Shown: positions 10,567 to 22,193, numbered from the stretch's first letter. The stretch: 64,000 nucleotides of DNA from Phanerochaete sordida (GCA_019973155.2 BPQB01000042.1:1-64000); one strand, 5' to 3'. Program-made: numbers and translations. The notes: generated by a model not told the origin, from the letters alone.

Positions 10567-13120
10567 TCATAGCTTGTCGTTTACAGCGCTCTCGTCACCC
10601 TGCTTCTGCTCACCGCTCAAGGTCCCCATCTCAATATCATCACTTACACCCTCCCTCTGCTTCTCCTCGATCTTCGCCTGCGCCTTGAGCTGGGCCTCGT
10701 CGCCGCGCGTGAGCTCCTTGTGGCGGATCATGAGCACGCTCACGACAGTCGCAATAGCGGCGAGCGTCGCATTCATGATGAACACCGCGCGGAAGCCATT
10801 GTTGTACCCGTCGAGGATGCGGTCCGCCGCGTCGGGCGATATGCCGAGTGCGCTCAGGGGGTTCGACGTGCTGTTCATAGAGTCAGTCAGACGTGCGCCG
10901 AGGAGCGTCGGGTCGTCGACGATCTTCTTGATGGTCGATGAGGGAAGGTTCAGTTTCGTCATCGAGTGCGTGAGGGAGTTGTTGCTAGTGGATGTTAGGA
11001 AATGTGTAAATGCAATGGTATGGGTGCTTACATGATAGTCGCGCCGATGGCTAGAGCGAGCGTTCCTCCGAGCAACCTCACGAACTATCGGGGGTAGGTT
11101 AGAACAGACATAGGCAAGTCGACACAGGCTACGTACATTACGAACAGCAGTGACAATAGCCATGTCGCGACGCGAAACGCTAGCTTGTGCAGCGACGGTA
11201 GTAGTCTGCAAGGTCTGGTGGAACATGCGTGAGCTCCGTTTTGGTCATACTCGACGAGACTGCAGAAGACATACCTGACCACCTCCCGTGCCTGTCATCA
11301 GCATAAAGAATATGATGAGCCCTTTAGGAGTAGTGGGCCTGATGGTCGAAACACATCCGCAGCCTATGGCCCAGACGGAGAATCCGATGTGGATGACGGT
11401 CTGAAGCTCGAAGTGAGCAAGCAAATGTCATAGTGTGACGACCTGCGCGTACCCTGTACCGACCGGTCTTGCTGATGATCTGGCCCTGAACACCCAGCAC
11501 ATTAATCGGAGCAGAAATTCGAAATAATGATCGAAGACTCACGGCTACGAAACTCGCGACGGTCTGGCTGACCAGGACGGGCAAAAGGAAGACACCCGAC
11601 CGAGTTGGGGAATAAGCAAGCGCGACTTGGAAAAACTGTGGTAGGTAGTAAAGTGCAGAGAAGAATATCATGCCGCTGGAATGGATCTTCCGTCAAAATG
11701 CCGTTCAGTCGACCAATGTAGCGACACGTACTTGATGAACATCGTTATGTAAACCCCGGTCACGGTGACATGCTTAAAGATATACACTGGGCCAAGGAAC
11801 GTGAGCACACGGAGAGATTCCACGCCGGTTTCGACTCACTCGGAACGATAGGCAGCCTCGCTCCCTTCCATTCCCAGAGGCAGAAAATGCCCACGACGAC
11901 GGCACCGCAGCATAGCGGAGCAAGAACGACAGCTGAGGTCCAGGGAAACGTGACGCCACCCTGCAAATGCGATGTGAATAAGCTTTGGGCGACGTGCATG
12001 CGCTGTGCGTACCCAGATAAGTGGAAGCAGGAGCAATGCGCACGCGACTAGAGTCAGTGCGCAGCCGAAATAGTCAATCACTAGGAGCTTCCTGCGACAG
12101 AGAATGGGCGGTCAATCCCGAGTGATTCTCCCCAGTAACAGCCAGGGGGCGTACCTGCGGAAATTGCCCTCGACGCGTTTGAGAGGCAAGACAAGCAGTA
12201 CGATAGCGACGGCAAACGCGGAGACCGGCAAGGTCACCCAGAAACACCACTGAGTGTGTGATGAGTGATATTACATAGTACAGAAGCGTAAGGCGTACCC
12301 GCCAAGATGCTTTCTGAGCTAACAGACCTCCGATGACAGGTCCTAGGGCGTATCCGAGGGAAATTACACCTCCGATGATACCCTGATATTTGCCCCTACG
12401 ACACAATCAGCATTCCGGCATCAAGAGATCAGCGCATATACCGACCTATCTCTCAAGCTCACGACGTCAGAGATGATGATCTGCAGTACACTAACAATAC
12501 CGCCACCGCCAGCACCGGCGATACCTCTGAATATGATCAGCTGGATGATGGTCTTCGAGAAGCCCGCGAGCAGGCATCCAAACATATAGGTGCCCATCGC
12601 GATACACATCGCAGCCTTGCGACCAAAGATATCGCTGAAGCGGCCATCTGGTATCTCCTGATCAGCTCACGCCCGCACACAGAAGCCCAAGCTACGCACA
12701 GAGTGGCTGGAACGCGGTGCTCGTGAGCAGGTACGCCGAGGGCACCCACGACACGACAGAGCCTGCATTAAACGCGGCCGAGATCGTGGGCAGCGCGGTC
12801 GCGACGATGGTGCTGTCCAGGCACGACACGAGTGCGCACAGCGCAAGCCCGCTAAACACGGCGAGGATCTTCTTGAACGGGAGCAGGTTCGTCTGGTCCG
12901 TGAGCTCGATCTCGGGCCTGCGCTCGCGGTGCGTCCTGCTACCTGCCCTCTCCTCTCCCGCCGCCTTGCCCTTATCGTCCTCCGTCGCGGCGCCTCGCTC
13001 GCCGTCGCCTTCGGCAGCGCGGCTGTTCACTCTGGTGACGTCGTGACTGTGCTGCAGGTCGTGCAGCGCGCCGGGCGCGGCCTCATCGTGCGCAGGGGTC
13101 GTCACCGAGGCGTGCGCCAT
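10567..13120 (-). CDS. MFS drug/proton antiporter, DHA2 type (14 spans)
   Basis: This is a plasma or vacuolar membrane exporter of the major facilitator superfamily. A long polar N-terminus (about 90 residues) precedes span 1, ILAVFSGLALCALVSCLDST, with the DHA motif LDSTIVATALPTI and WVPSAYLLTSTAFQPL. Span 3-4 carries the loop 2-3 motif region GRFSDIFGRKAAM, then IIFRGIAGAGGGGIVSVLQI, GVISLGYALGPVIGGLLAQ (motif C), and later ALYYLPQFFQVALAYSPTRSG and PVLVSQTVASFVAGQIISKTGR. The C-terminal half ends with FRAVFIMNATLAAIATVVSV and a polar tail closing SAVNDKL. About ten short introns separate the spans. ATG 13120 opens MAHASVTTPAHDE. Substrates cannot be read from the sequence; Vba/Fnx-like basic amino-acid transport is an alternative to drug export. 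Confidence 0.85.
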
Positions 13121-15472
13121 GTTTGTTGTCGTCGCTCAGGCGGCCGAGGGGGACGTGGGCAGAAACAAGTGCATTCCGAGGGGGTGCGCATGGTCGTCCG
13201 AGCAAACCTCCGCTTCGAAGGGGCGCGCCTCAGAGTCGAGCCGAGATGCCGCCCGAAACTATTACTTGACAGGAGGCGCCCAAGCAGCGTCAGCCAATCA
13301 GCCTCTTCCGTTCAGCCTGCGCTATTCGTTGGGTGAGAGTTCGTTGGATCGCTCTATAAGCGATGCATGCAAGCAGCATAGGCGGAAAGCATTGGTTAAT
13401 ATCATGTAGCATGGTGCTATAGAGCTCATATGTCTGTTTTACCCGGTACTGACAGCGGTAGCAAATATTACGTTTCATGAGGCACGAGGCTTGTTATTGC
13501 CACAACGGCCGATTCGGATTCCTCGCGCAGATATGACTCGTTCATGCTGTTTCCACGTAATGCTAAGCATCAACAGTCTTCAACTCTAGAGCAGTATTTG
13601 GTACATGTGTGAGCGCCACTCTCAATCTGACAGCGGTAAGGCTGTGGCGCATATCAAGACTGATTCGACTAGTAGGTTATCGCAAAAATGTTTAGCGGTT
13701 GCCAGGGAGTAGTACCACATGAGCACTCACGGAAGTCTGCCCAGTACAGAGACCAGCACGCCTTCGCTAATATGTGTGGCTTGTATATAGGCACTGTGCG
13801 GAGGCCTTCAAGAAATGGAATCAGCCACGCCCGACTAAAATCGAATATGAACACATTACCAGGTAGCTTGATCACGGGATCCGGAACCATCGACAGATAT
13901 GTACGGGAACTTCACCTACGACCCAGCTTCTCAGATCACGTGAAGAGTCAGCGAAATTGCCAGCCCGTACAGCTCCTGTTGTGGATGCCCGCGCAGGGTA
14001 GACGTCTCTCCGGTTTGAACGGAGTGTTCTCGTGCTGCAGGCTCCTCGGCACTGTGTGCGGGCTCATGGCGCGCCGCGGCGTCGCTGGCAGGAAATGGTG
14101 AGGAAGTGCGCGGCAGCGAAGACAAGTGATACTCACTGCACATGTTGCACTCGCCTACGTGTAGAGACGCGAGATTTCTATGCATCCATGGGGATTTGAG
14201 TCTAGGGCGCCGGTCGTGTCACTTCGTAGTTCACAAGAAACCGGTAGGCGGACGGCGCGAAGCTCGGGGACGCACGCCTCTGCGGAGATCTGTTCGGATT
14301 TTGAGGCATGTTTTCCGCCGCATCGTCAGTCGAACATTGAACTCGTGGCACCTGTACACAACCTGTCGAAAATTAATTTATGGCGCATCGAAGAGAGCTG
14401 CAGCGCGGAAATCGTTCGTACGCGGTAATATGATATGCGGAGGCGCTGCATGCCATTCCGGCCGCAGCGACATCGGCGCCGGAGGGCATCGCGGAGCCCG
14501 CGACACAACTACCACCCCGTCCCAAACCAGGATACCTGCCTGTTTCGATGAGGCAGGAAGTAGACGCTTGGATAGGACAGGATGCGACACGCGAATCGCA
14601 GCAGTTGGAAAATCCTCACACCATTGACCACGATATGTAAACCTCCACGAGGCTTCCCGAGAGGCTCGGCAGAAACACGCAGCATCACCGTGGGAGATGT
14701 GGGAAAATAGGAAGGTCAATCTGGAACGAACTTGAGCAGAAGTCAGACGTTGGATATCGGGATGACCAGCTAGAAGCTTGCTCCTCACCTACTATGTCCG
14801 CGATTTTACGTGTTTATTCCATTCTTGTGCTTTAGTTCTGTCGTTGAGGGAAGGCTGAGTTTGAGTTATCCAGGTGCCATGGAAGAACCAACGCCGATGC
14901 GTCCGACGATTGACCGATAGCCCTGAGACTGTTGACACTGGCGTTATTAGAGTTTGTGACCGTATCATTGGGGCAGTAACTAACCTGCTTACTGCGAACA
15001 TCGCATTTCTGACCCCGCTGTTTATCCTGTAAGACATCAACCTTACCAAGTTCGTAATGGTCCGTTTTAGCGCCTTATGTTCGCCACGCCGAGATCTCGA
15101 TCCACCGTCTTGTAATCGTATGGTAACAACGTAGCGCATTCCTGGCACCCCACGCCCCCTTGCTCGACACCACCACCAGCGAGGTTGCCCTCGACGTGCT
15201 CAGTGTCCAGCCAGAAGCTTCGCCCGCCGCTTGCAATTACCCCTAAGCACTGTGACTCATTTGGAACGTACGGGGTTCATGAGCCCCACGCACAAAGCGT
15301 GATACGCAGGTCGATATTCTTCGCTCCTTTGTGCTCTGTACCAAGTAACAGCCCTCCTAGGACTCCCAAGTTTCATGCACTCTGTCCGAGACTCTGTTCA
15401 GAAGCACGACTGACCGCCTACCGCATCCCTGTCCTCGATCCTGCACTCCTTTGATCGCCCTTCGACCCTGCG
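13121..15472. other. Intergenic region with one dispersed repeat copy
   Basis: This is 2.35 kb between the start of the MFS gene and the gene at 15473. Apart from the repeat copy at 13845-14145 I see no supported gene. Frames at 13669-13890 (minus) and 14378-14788 (minus) lack starts and motifs. Confidence 0.5.
13845..14145 (-). repeat. Dispersed copy of the 41.6-42.6 kb repeat
   Basis: Read on the minus strand, this segment follows one unit of the tandem array at 41571-42640 block by block. It has a gtgagt donor (14131-14136), a ccag acceptor about 50 nt later, GCGGCGCGCCATG, aacaggagctgtacgggctgg, then ttcccgtacatatctgtcgatgg and a closing cctggtaatg. After the intron-like gap the open frame reads ATPRRAMSPHTVPRS. 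The tandem unit reads ATSRRAMSTPTGPKN at the same place. The copy is diverged but colinear. Confidence 0.7.
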
Positions 15473-17131
15473 ATGACCGTCGCGGACTCCTTCAATGGAC
15501 ATGACGAACAAGAGGAGGACCTGCATGACTGGGAGGGCGTCGATAGCGACTGGTGGCGGCAGTCGTATGCGGACGTGGACTGGACCTGCATCAGGAGGTA
15601 TCACTGGACTGAGACAGGTGTCCAGCTCACGTTCCACCCCAGACCGCCGCACTACCACAGCACGCTGTACAGCGAGAAGGACAAGTACGAGCAGCCAGAA
15701 GAGGAGCCACGAGACGTCGAACTCAACCCCGCGCTCGCGGGTGTGAAAGGGGCGGAGTATGCCCTGGAGCACTACGAGAGGCACGTTGGCATATGCGACT
15801 CGCTTCCGGATCTCACGTTCACCGCGGAACTCCTGCTGCCCCAAGACGCAAGCGAGGACGTAATCCGGCGAGGACGAGAGCAGTGGGAACGTAACGTGGA
15901 CGCATTGCTTGGCGGCATACTCGAACCGTCCTGCTTGGACCTCCCCCCGCGGCTGCCCGACGAGCGCGTAAGGTTGTGGAACCTCGATGCCATTGACGAT
16001 CCCTTTTACGACAGCGACTCGCACTCTCCCGACGTCGCCGACCTCACCTACTCGGACATCTCTTTCGAGTCGGAGCCGCTCCCCACGACCCCACAGGGAG
16101 ACAAGAAATCGTACGCGGAGGTATTGTTCGACGATCGCGGCACACCGACGCACTCAGGCACTGTCATCTCCCCCTCTCCTTCCAAACCACTCAACGCCTC
16201 CGCACTAGCGTTCATCCCCGCATACACACTCGACTACTCGTCGCCGTCGCCAACGTCGCCAGACGTGCCCTACGTGTCACCCACATATGAGTTCCACTTT
16301 CCTTCTTTGAGCGGCAACGCGGCGTCCCGCACCAACACGCGTTCGCTCCCGCCGCCGCTTCAATGTGACGAACAGGGTTTCTACAATGAAGTCCAAGTCC
16401 CGTCCGCGTCCACGCAAAGCGCCTCCCAGAGCCGGTCCGCAACCCCGAAGCGTGCTGCGGGGGACGAGGTCCCTGCGTTTTTGGGCCAGGACGACGCACC
16501 GCGGCAGCCGTCCAAGACACGCGAGATGGTCGATCGTCTGCGATCGGGAGGATCAGGGTCCAGGAGAAGCCGGAGACACAAGAGCGAGGCCAAGGTCCAG
16601 CCGCAGAAAGACGCAGACGGGTGGTTCACGGGCGTCGAGACGAACGGACACAAGCGCAGCAAGTCAAGCAAGAGCGGCGACGACTGGGTGAACGGCCTCT
16701 TCCAGTGCCGGCAGGACAAGCCCGCGTCGCAGCAACAACAACAGCAGCAGCAACAGCAGCAGCATCCACGACAGTCGCACAAACGGTCGACGAGCACCGG
16801 CACGGCCGCGAGCGCGCAGAACGGGACCCCGACGACGCCGTCGAGCACCGCGAGCACGCTCAGCACGCTGCCGTCGCCGACGGGCTCGACGTTCAGCAAC
16901 CCGTGTACGCCGACGGGCACGCAGTTCCCGCTTACGCAATTCTATCCATTCACGCCGCCGTACGCGTACGTCGCGCCGTTCCCGCCGCCGATGCACATGC
17001 AGCCGCCGTGGCAGATGCACGCGCCGCTCGTGCCCGCGCACCCCGCGTACGTGCTCCCGCCGCCGCTCTACGCCGGCGCGCCGTTCGACGCGCGCAAGGC
17101 GCCCCCGGTTGCCGCGGCGCGGCATGCGTGA
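15473..17131 (+). CDS. Low-complexity protein of unknown function with polyQ tract
   Basis: This is a single-exon gene for 552 residues starting at ATG 15473. The N-terminal 200 residues look folded and acidic, with DWEGVDSDWWRQSY, GVKGAEYALEHYERHVGI and REQWERNVDALLGGILEPS. The rest is Ser/Pro/Thr-rich. Residues about 345-400 contain a basic patch (SRRSRRHKSEAK) and the short motif DGWFTGVETNGHKRSKSSKS, followed by an 11-Gln run and a C-terminus rich in Pro, Ala, Tyr and Met. I do not recognise a catalytic domain. Similar disordered proteins are common in Agaricomycetes. A nuclear or RNA-associated role is conceivable from the basic and polyQ content but unsupported. The gene converges with the gene at 17561-18355. 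Confidence 0.8.
   Translation: MTVADSFNGHDEQEEDLHDWEGVDSDWWRQSYADVDWTCIRRYHWTETGVQLTFHPRPPHYHSTLYSEKDKYEQPEEEPRDVELNPALAGVKGAEYALEHYERHVGICDSLPDLTFTAELLLPQDASEDVIRRGREQWERNVDALLGGILEPSCLDLPPRLPDERVRLWNLDAIDDPFYDSDSHSPDVADLTYSDISFESEPLPTTPQGDKKSYAEVLFDDRGTPTHSGTVISPSPSKPLNASALAFIPAYTLDYSSPSPTSPDVPYVSPTYEFHFPSLSGNAASRTNTRSLPPPLQCDEQGFYNEVQVPSASTQSASQSRSATPKRAAGDEVPAFLGQDDAPRQPSKTREMVDRLRSGGSGSRRSRRHKSEAKVQPQKDADGWFTGVETNGHKRSKSSKSGDDWVNGLFQCRQDKPASQQQQQQQQQQQHPRQSHKRSTSTGTAASAQNGTPTTPSSTASTLSTLPSPTGSTFSNPCTPTGTQFPLTQFYPFTPPYAYVAPFPPPMHMQPPWQMHAPLVPAHPAYVLPPPLYAGAPFDARKAPPVAAARHA
16730..16762 (+). repeat. CAG/CAA microsatellite encoding 11 Gln
   Basis: Eleven consecutive glutamine codons (mixed CAG and CAA) lie in frame within the protein at 15473-17131. 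Mixed codons suggest a selected or older tract rather than a pure slippage run. Confidence 0.9.
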
Positions 17132-17560
17132 TGTGTACGTGGCTTCTCCGCTGTTCGTGTGGCGTTGTGGCTGATGATCTTGGTTCCAGTGTTTGTTCTC
17201 ATGGACGGATTTCCTCTTTTTCTCGTATGCACGATAATAGCTCTCTCCTCATTCCAGATATGTATGCATAGCCCGCCCATGGGCTCCCCCTTTGTCCCGG
17301 GCCACGATCCCCACAGCATAACACATTGATCTCCCTTCATCTTGGTTTTCTTGCTCGTTCTCCCCATTATGTACTTATCATTGCACGATTGACAGGATCT
17401 CTTTTTTACCGCTCTGTCTCCTTTTAACTTAGACAACAACTCAATATCATCACAACACAAACCTGCAGGATGGCGAGATGCCGGGCAAGCACAGGCCTTC
17501 AGGCGCACTAAGACGGTAACGACTGCATTAGGGAAATCTGCTGAACTACACGAAGCGATA
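17132..17560. other. 3' intergenic spacer between convergent genes
   Basis: This is AT-richer sequence, including cattatgtacttatcattg, without an open coding pattern. It should hold both 3'UTRs. I see nothing else. Confidence 0.5.
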
Positions 17561-18355
17561 TTATTGGAAGGTTTGGTCGTCACCACCGGACACGCTGAAG
17601 GACGACGAGCGTCGACGGCGTCTCCCGCTGCCGCGGTCCTGCGCGAGCAGCGGCGTTTCCTCGTCCTCGCACACGTCCGTGCGCGACCCACTGCGGAAGC
17701 TGAGGAGCTCTGGCGTCGAGCGCGTCGCGAAGCGCCGCACGCTCGAGAACGCGGACACGAGCAGGCGCGCGGAGCGGCTCGAGCCCGGCGTCGCGGGGCT
17801 CGCGGGACTCCCACGTCCTGGCGCGGCGGGCAGGGTGGTCGGCGAGGCGGGAGAAGCGTGGCGCGCGGGCAGCGCGGATGTGGTGATGTTCAAGGGCCCC
17901 CTGGTGACGCTCTGCGTACGGGACGCGTGGGGCGCCAGGGATGGCGGACGTCGGGCACGGACCTGTGTCTCCGCGGACCATCGCTGCTGCAGGTAGCCCT
18001 CGCGCGGGTCCCTGCGCCGGAACGCAGTGTTTGGAGCAAACGCGTCGTCCGGCGGGTCGGGGCTGGTGGCGCGCGGCGCAGCGGCGACCGCGCTGCCGCC
18101 GGAGGCGACCTCGTCCGGGCGCGGAGAGCTGTTTATCGCGGCTCTGTTCGGAGTCGCGTCCGAATCATTACGCGCATCGCGAGGGGCTGCGCGGGCTGAT
18201 GAGGCCCGCGCTCTTCCCGGAGTGCTGGGAACAGGGCTAGATTCGGACTGCGCGGAGGGCGATCAGGGCGTGTTGGTGTTCGGATGACCGTGGGCACGTA
18301 CACTGCCTGGGCATTGCGCAGCCTGTTTAGCGTTGGCGTTAGGATGGTGGCTCAT
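17561..18355 (-). CDS. Ser/Ala/Arg-rich hypothetical protein, 3 exons
   Basis: The gene is assembled from three exons: 18302-18355, 17963-18247 and 17561-17911. All introns are phase 0, with gtacgt...gcag and gtccgt...gcag borders, giving 229 residues. The protein starts MSHHPNANAKQAAQCPGS, continues with a disordered Ser/Ala/Pro/Arg region, and contains AFRRRDPREGYLQQRWSAET. It ends with a basic, serine-rich tail: STPELLSFRSGSRTD, then EETPLLAQDRGSGRRRRRSS. The RRRRRSSSFS stretch resembles a basophilic kinase target. No known domain is recognised. The consistent frame through both introns and the change of composition at the exon edges are the reasons for calling it a gene. Confidence 0.65.
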
Positions 18356-19072
18356 GACGGGTCTGTTCTAAACGAATGCCGTTTGTGGGCAAAGCCATTG
18401 ACCATGCCTCAGCTGGATATATGCCTTCGGGACCTCTTGGGCGGTGGCAGCGGAGTTTTCTGGGCAGTGGCAACAAAGACATAGCAGCTGTCTGCAACCA
18501 TGTCATACAGAATTGCATGCCATTCGCACTAGCTAGATCAATTCTCTTGCGTTGCTGTCAGTTTGAATGGACGCGGCGAGGCGATGCACGAAGCAAGTTG
18601 CTCGACATGGGTCGGAATGCGGGCGGAGGAATCGCCCACCCATTTGAGCAGTGGTAGCTCATGGCATGTCTTTGTCTATGAGAGGAATCTGTACATGCTG
18701 GGCTCGCTAGCTGGATACGGGCTGTGTCTGCAGCTGACAATAACACCTGCGATGTTCAAATTCATAGCCTCGATAAATTCTCGAGCATGAGACTCTGCTT
18801 ACTGGGGTATTTCTACCTTCGAATAGTCCAAGATATTGACCCGCGCACCATCTCAGGGGGGCAGTCAAAGAGATGTCATGGTGGTGGAAGCAGAGAACTC
18901 GGAGCAGGGGAAGCGCTACAACGTCGCTGCGAGTCGCAAGCGCTCGGATATTCTGCGACTTGCACGCAACCGCCATCCTCTCTGCAACTCTGCAACACTT
19001 CACGCTCGCTGTCTAGACCGTGGCTCCTGGAGGATATCTTAGAGGCCTGTGCATCACTCAAATTGCGACGTC
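18356..19072. other. Divergent promoter region, no gene seen
   Basis: About 0.7 kb separates two divergently transcribed genes. Frames in it have no motifs, and no repeat or RNA gene was recognised. Confidence 0.5.
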
Positions 19073-19706
19073 ATGACAGGATTCAAGGCTCCCCTGCCTG
19101 CGGAGTTCAAGAGTCTTTACAGGCTATTCTTGAGAAGCCTCTTGCGCTCTGTCGGCAACCAGTATGGCCCCTACGGTAATCTCAAGAGCCTTTTCAGGCC
19201 TTTCTTTCGAACGGCGGCGTACAACATTACGCGACTGGGCAATGCAGGGCGCCAGACGCAGCACAAGAACCTGCGGCTCTGGATGCAGAGATGGGACAAA
19301 CGCGGTGAGCAGCACCTTGCCCTGGGGCAATGTCCCAGTCTAATTTTGAACAGCCGATGGTACACTCGCTCTGCTGGCCAACGCTGGACACACACACGGC
19401 CTACCATCGACGCTGCTCCGCCAGCTGTGCCATCTGCGCTCGTTTGCGAAACGCTCAGGACTCTCATCACGACACCGCGGTACCTGGAACCCACAGCTGT
19501 CGCAAGACAGCACCAGGTACCAGATCCCAGTCCTTGGTGCGAAAGCCGTTCGGGCAGCACAACAGGAGGCCAAGTGGAAGCAGATGGATGAAGACGTCTA
19601 CAACCCCGTCGGTGAGGTCATCAAGCTCGCCGAGGCTCGGAGCAACCTGACCTTGGGCCGAATCTTCACGCGAGTCTATGTGGCACAAAAGCCGGCCAGT
19701 AAATAG
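19073..19706 (+). CDS. DUF1763-like small protein
   Basis: There are two exons, 19073-19304 and 19354-19706, with a 49-nt phase-1 intron, giving 194 residues. The N-terminus reads APLPAEFKSLYRLFLRSLL and later LKSLFRPFF, a pattern of the fungal DUF1763 family, whose LYR-like tripeptide recalls mitochondrial LYR-motif proteins. After the intron comes ADGTLALLANAGHTHG, then LPSTLLRQLCHLRSFA and WKQMDEDVYNPVGEVIKLAE. The first in-frame ATG is at 19073 and the stop is TAG at 19704. The mitochondrial location is inferred from the family resemblance and the basic N-terminus only; the role is unknown. Confidence 0.6.
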
Positions 19707-20393
19707 GTGCGGTGATCTCGTTGCTCTGCACTGCGCATCAGCATGACATAGGCTGACAGCTGCCAACAGACTGGCTCTCCACTATGAGCTATCTTTGCCG
19801 CCACGACGTCAAAATATCATTGGCTGTCGTGGATCAACACATACCTGTGCGAGGCTTTACCAAGAGTTTGGCACGAACACGCCTCTGGTTGCCATCGACG
19901 TCCTTCGGATCCGACTGCAGGTCGCCACCCCGAACGACCACAACAGGACTTTTACCACGGTCATCAGTCCGCATGCGCTGCATATGTGCAGACCTGTCAT
20001 TCCTGGCGTTCTATGATTGATGTACAGTCGTTCCCATGAATTGTGCAGAAGTTTTTCTCACTAGCGAATGATCACGTGAAGAGCCCGCCTACCTCGGGCC
20101 AGCAGCCAGCTGATTCCAGCCGGATCGCTGCACCAAGTGAGCGAGAAATGTACAAGAAGTGAATGACGAGCAGCGTTGATTCAGCAGTTGGGCGTGGGAC
20201 AGGCCGCCATCGACTCCACGGGGGCGGACATCCATGATGTTCACCGACACTTCCAGGCATGCAGTGGTCCACCCGTAACGACGCATATCACTTGTCAATT
20301 GATCCACAGGCCTCTGTTCTTCTGCCTGTGAGCACCATCTGTACATAGCCAGCAACCGCGACATGTGCTCTCCGCCGCGCCGCCGCACGCCTC
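19707..20393. other. Intergenic region, nothing recognised
   Basis: About 0.7 kb. A short frame near 19795-20016 contains LYQEFGTNTPLVAIDVL, which looks protein-like but has no upstream support or homologue that I recognise. A gatcacgtgaagag sequence occurs at 20068. Confidence 0.4.
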
Positions 20394-20400
20394 TATATAC
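20394..20400 (+). promoter_or_regulatory. TATA box for the gene at 20451
   Basis: CTATATA lies about 55 nt upstream of the ATG at 20451, a typical distance for a short-leader fungal gene. Confidence 0.55.
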
Positions 20401-20450
20401 CCCACGCCCGGTCGCCCTGCCCTCTGCGTCCGTCCCCGCACCCTCCAGCG

Positions 20451-21851
20451 ATGCCGCCGTCCTCCTTCGCCAAACACCGCTTCCAGAACTCGCTGGACCT
20501 GGCCGCCGCGCGCGCCATGCGGACCGGCGGACGCGTTGCCCAGTCTGGCACTGGCAACGCCTGGTGCATCGAGGACTCGCCCACGCTCGGGCACATGCTC
20601 AGCCCGCGCGAGGACCGCCCCGCGCCCGCGCCCGCGGCGTCGGGCTCCGGCTCCAGCTCTGGACCGGGCTCCCGCCTGGTGCGTCTCTCGCCCCTGCGCC
20701 CCCGCCGCTGACCCTCACGCCCCCCAGCCCTTCGCGAACACCGCGCCGCTGAACATCAAGAAGATCCGGCGCCGCGGGCTCTCGAACGGCGTGCAGCTCG
20801 TGCTCCCGCCGTCACCACTCCCGCTCGGCGGCACGGGCGCGCCCCTGCCCTCCCCGCCCTCCTCCTCGTCGCACCTCGCGCCCCCCACGCACCTCTCGCC
20901 GCCCGCATCCGTGCCCGGCTCCGCGCTCACGTTCACCGCAGAGTGGGACCGCACGCAGATGAGCTTCGTCTTCGCGCCGCTCGAGCCCGAGCCGCCGCAC
21001 AGCGCGGGCAGCGCGCGCTCCATGCCGTCGACGCCGTCCCCGCGCACGCCGCTCAGCGCGTGGGGCGCGCGCCCCGTGCGCCCGCTCCCGCCCGTCCCGC
21101 ACACCGCGTACCCGCACCGCGCGCGCCACCCGCCGATCCCCACGCCGCTGTCCGCGCCGGCGCGCCGCCCGCGCTCGGCGGTCGTGGTGGACGCAGACGC
21201 GGACGGCGACGAGGCGGACGCGGGCGGATCCGCGAGCGAGCCCGGCACGCCGGTGTCGCCGCTCTTCGACGCGCCGCTGTTCGACACGCCGCGCTACGCA
21301 CATGCGCGCAAGGCGTCGCAGTCGACTGCGGCGTCGTCCGTCACGGACCTCACGTCGCCCGAGGACGCGCCTGCGCCGCCGCCGAAGGACGCCGCGCCCA
21401 TTGTCCCCGTTGCTCCCGCTGTGCCCGTTGTGCCTAGGCCGAAGGCGCGCAGCGCGCCCGAGGCCGGCGCCCGGGTCTCCGTGCGCGACAGGGTGCTCGA
21501 GGAAGAGCTCGTGGACTCGCCGATGGGCATGTCCGAGCACGAGCTCCGTGGAAGGGCCGCGAGCGACGCGCAGCGCGCGGAGAAGACACGCGAGCAGGAG
21601 CCGCGCGACGCCTACGAGGACCCGCCGTGGGTGCACCGCCGGCTGCCGTCGGATGTGCCGAGCACCGCAGGATCCTCGGCGTTCAGTGTCTACTCTGACG
21701 ATGTGCGTAGAGGCTCCGTGCTCCTGTGCTGGTGCGATGGCTGACGTAAATGCAGTACACTCCTTACCCTGCCGCCGGATCACCGTCGAAGGGCTCGCTG
21801 CGCACCCAAATCTCGAAGGCGCTGTCGTCGACGCTCCTTTTCAGACGGTGA
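20451..21851 (+). CDS. Pro/Ser/Ala-rich hypothetical protein
   Basis: There are three exons: 20451-20678, 20728-21702 and 21756-21851. Both introns are phase 0 (gtgcgt...ccag and gtgcgt...gcag). The N-terminus MPPSSFAKHRFQNSLDLAAA and WCIEDSPTLGHMLSPRED look conserved-type, then NIKKIRRRGLSNGVQLVL. The body is disordered, with many SPxxPS/T blocks and RSMPSTPSPRTPLSAWG. A short helical acidic segment, RVSVRDRVLEEELVDSP, precedes WVHRRLPSDVPST, and the protein ends SKALSSTLLFRR. No known domain is recognised. Many Ser/Thr-Pro sites suggest phosphoregulation, which is inference only. The LINE at 22208 lies 343 bp beyond its stop. Confidence 0.7.
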
Positions 21852-22193
21852 TTCCGGTCGGTTTGCCTGGCTACCGAACAGTCGCGCATCGCGCGGCCTC
21901 ACGACGTGACACGATTGGCTGTATGCCCACCTGCTCCTCCCGATGGTTCTGCCCACCTTCGTTTTCGTCTTCTGAACTACCCTCTTTGCTTACACTCATT
22001 TATGCCGCGCCCTGTCGATCTGGGAGGGCCTGCCGGCTTTGGCTTCGAGTTTGTGGACTTTTTATGTTTATATATGCATCTGTACAAAATCAACAGCCCT
22101 GGTCTGTAACAACTATATCACGTTCTGCTCGCCATTTGTTCGTTGCGACCGCTCGATCTACGAAGGCTGCCCAATTTGGTTGCGCACCGAATC
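21852..22193. other. 3' flank up to the LINE insertion site
   Basis: This is an AT-richer region with tttatgtttatatatgc (about 22060), consistent with the 3'UTR of the upstream gene. I see no gene here. Confidence 0.5.

Noticed and set aside
13669..13890. Minus-strand frame containing IFDFSRAWLIPF, reminiscent of a kinase-like motif
   Set aside because: It overlaps the dispersed repeat copy, lacks neighbouring domain motifs and has no gene structure.
14378..14788. 136-codon minus-strand frame
   Set aside because: No ATG at a sensible start, no motif, and no splice continuation that improves it.
15398..16153. 251-codon minus-strand frame opposite the polyQ gene
   Set aside because: The opposite frame has an ATG start, coherent composition and the Gln tract; this one has no motifs and is a shadow.
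19784..20020. Possible further exons of the DUF1763-like gene
   Set aside because: A clean TAG stop ends the gene at 19706, and no donor before it joins in frame to this segment.
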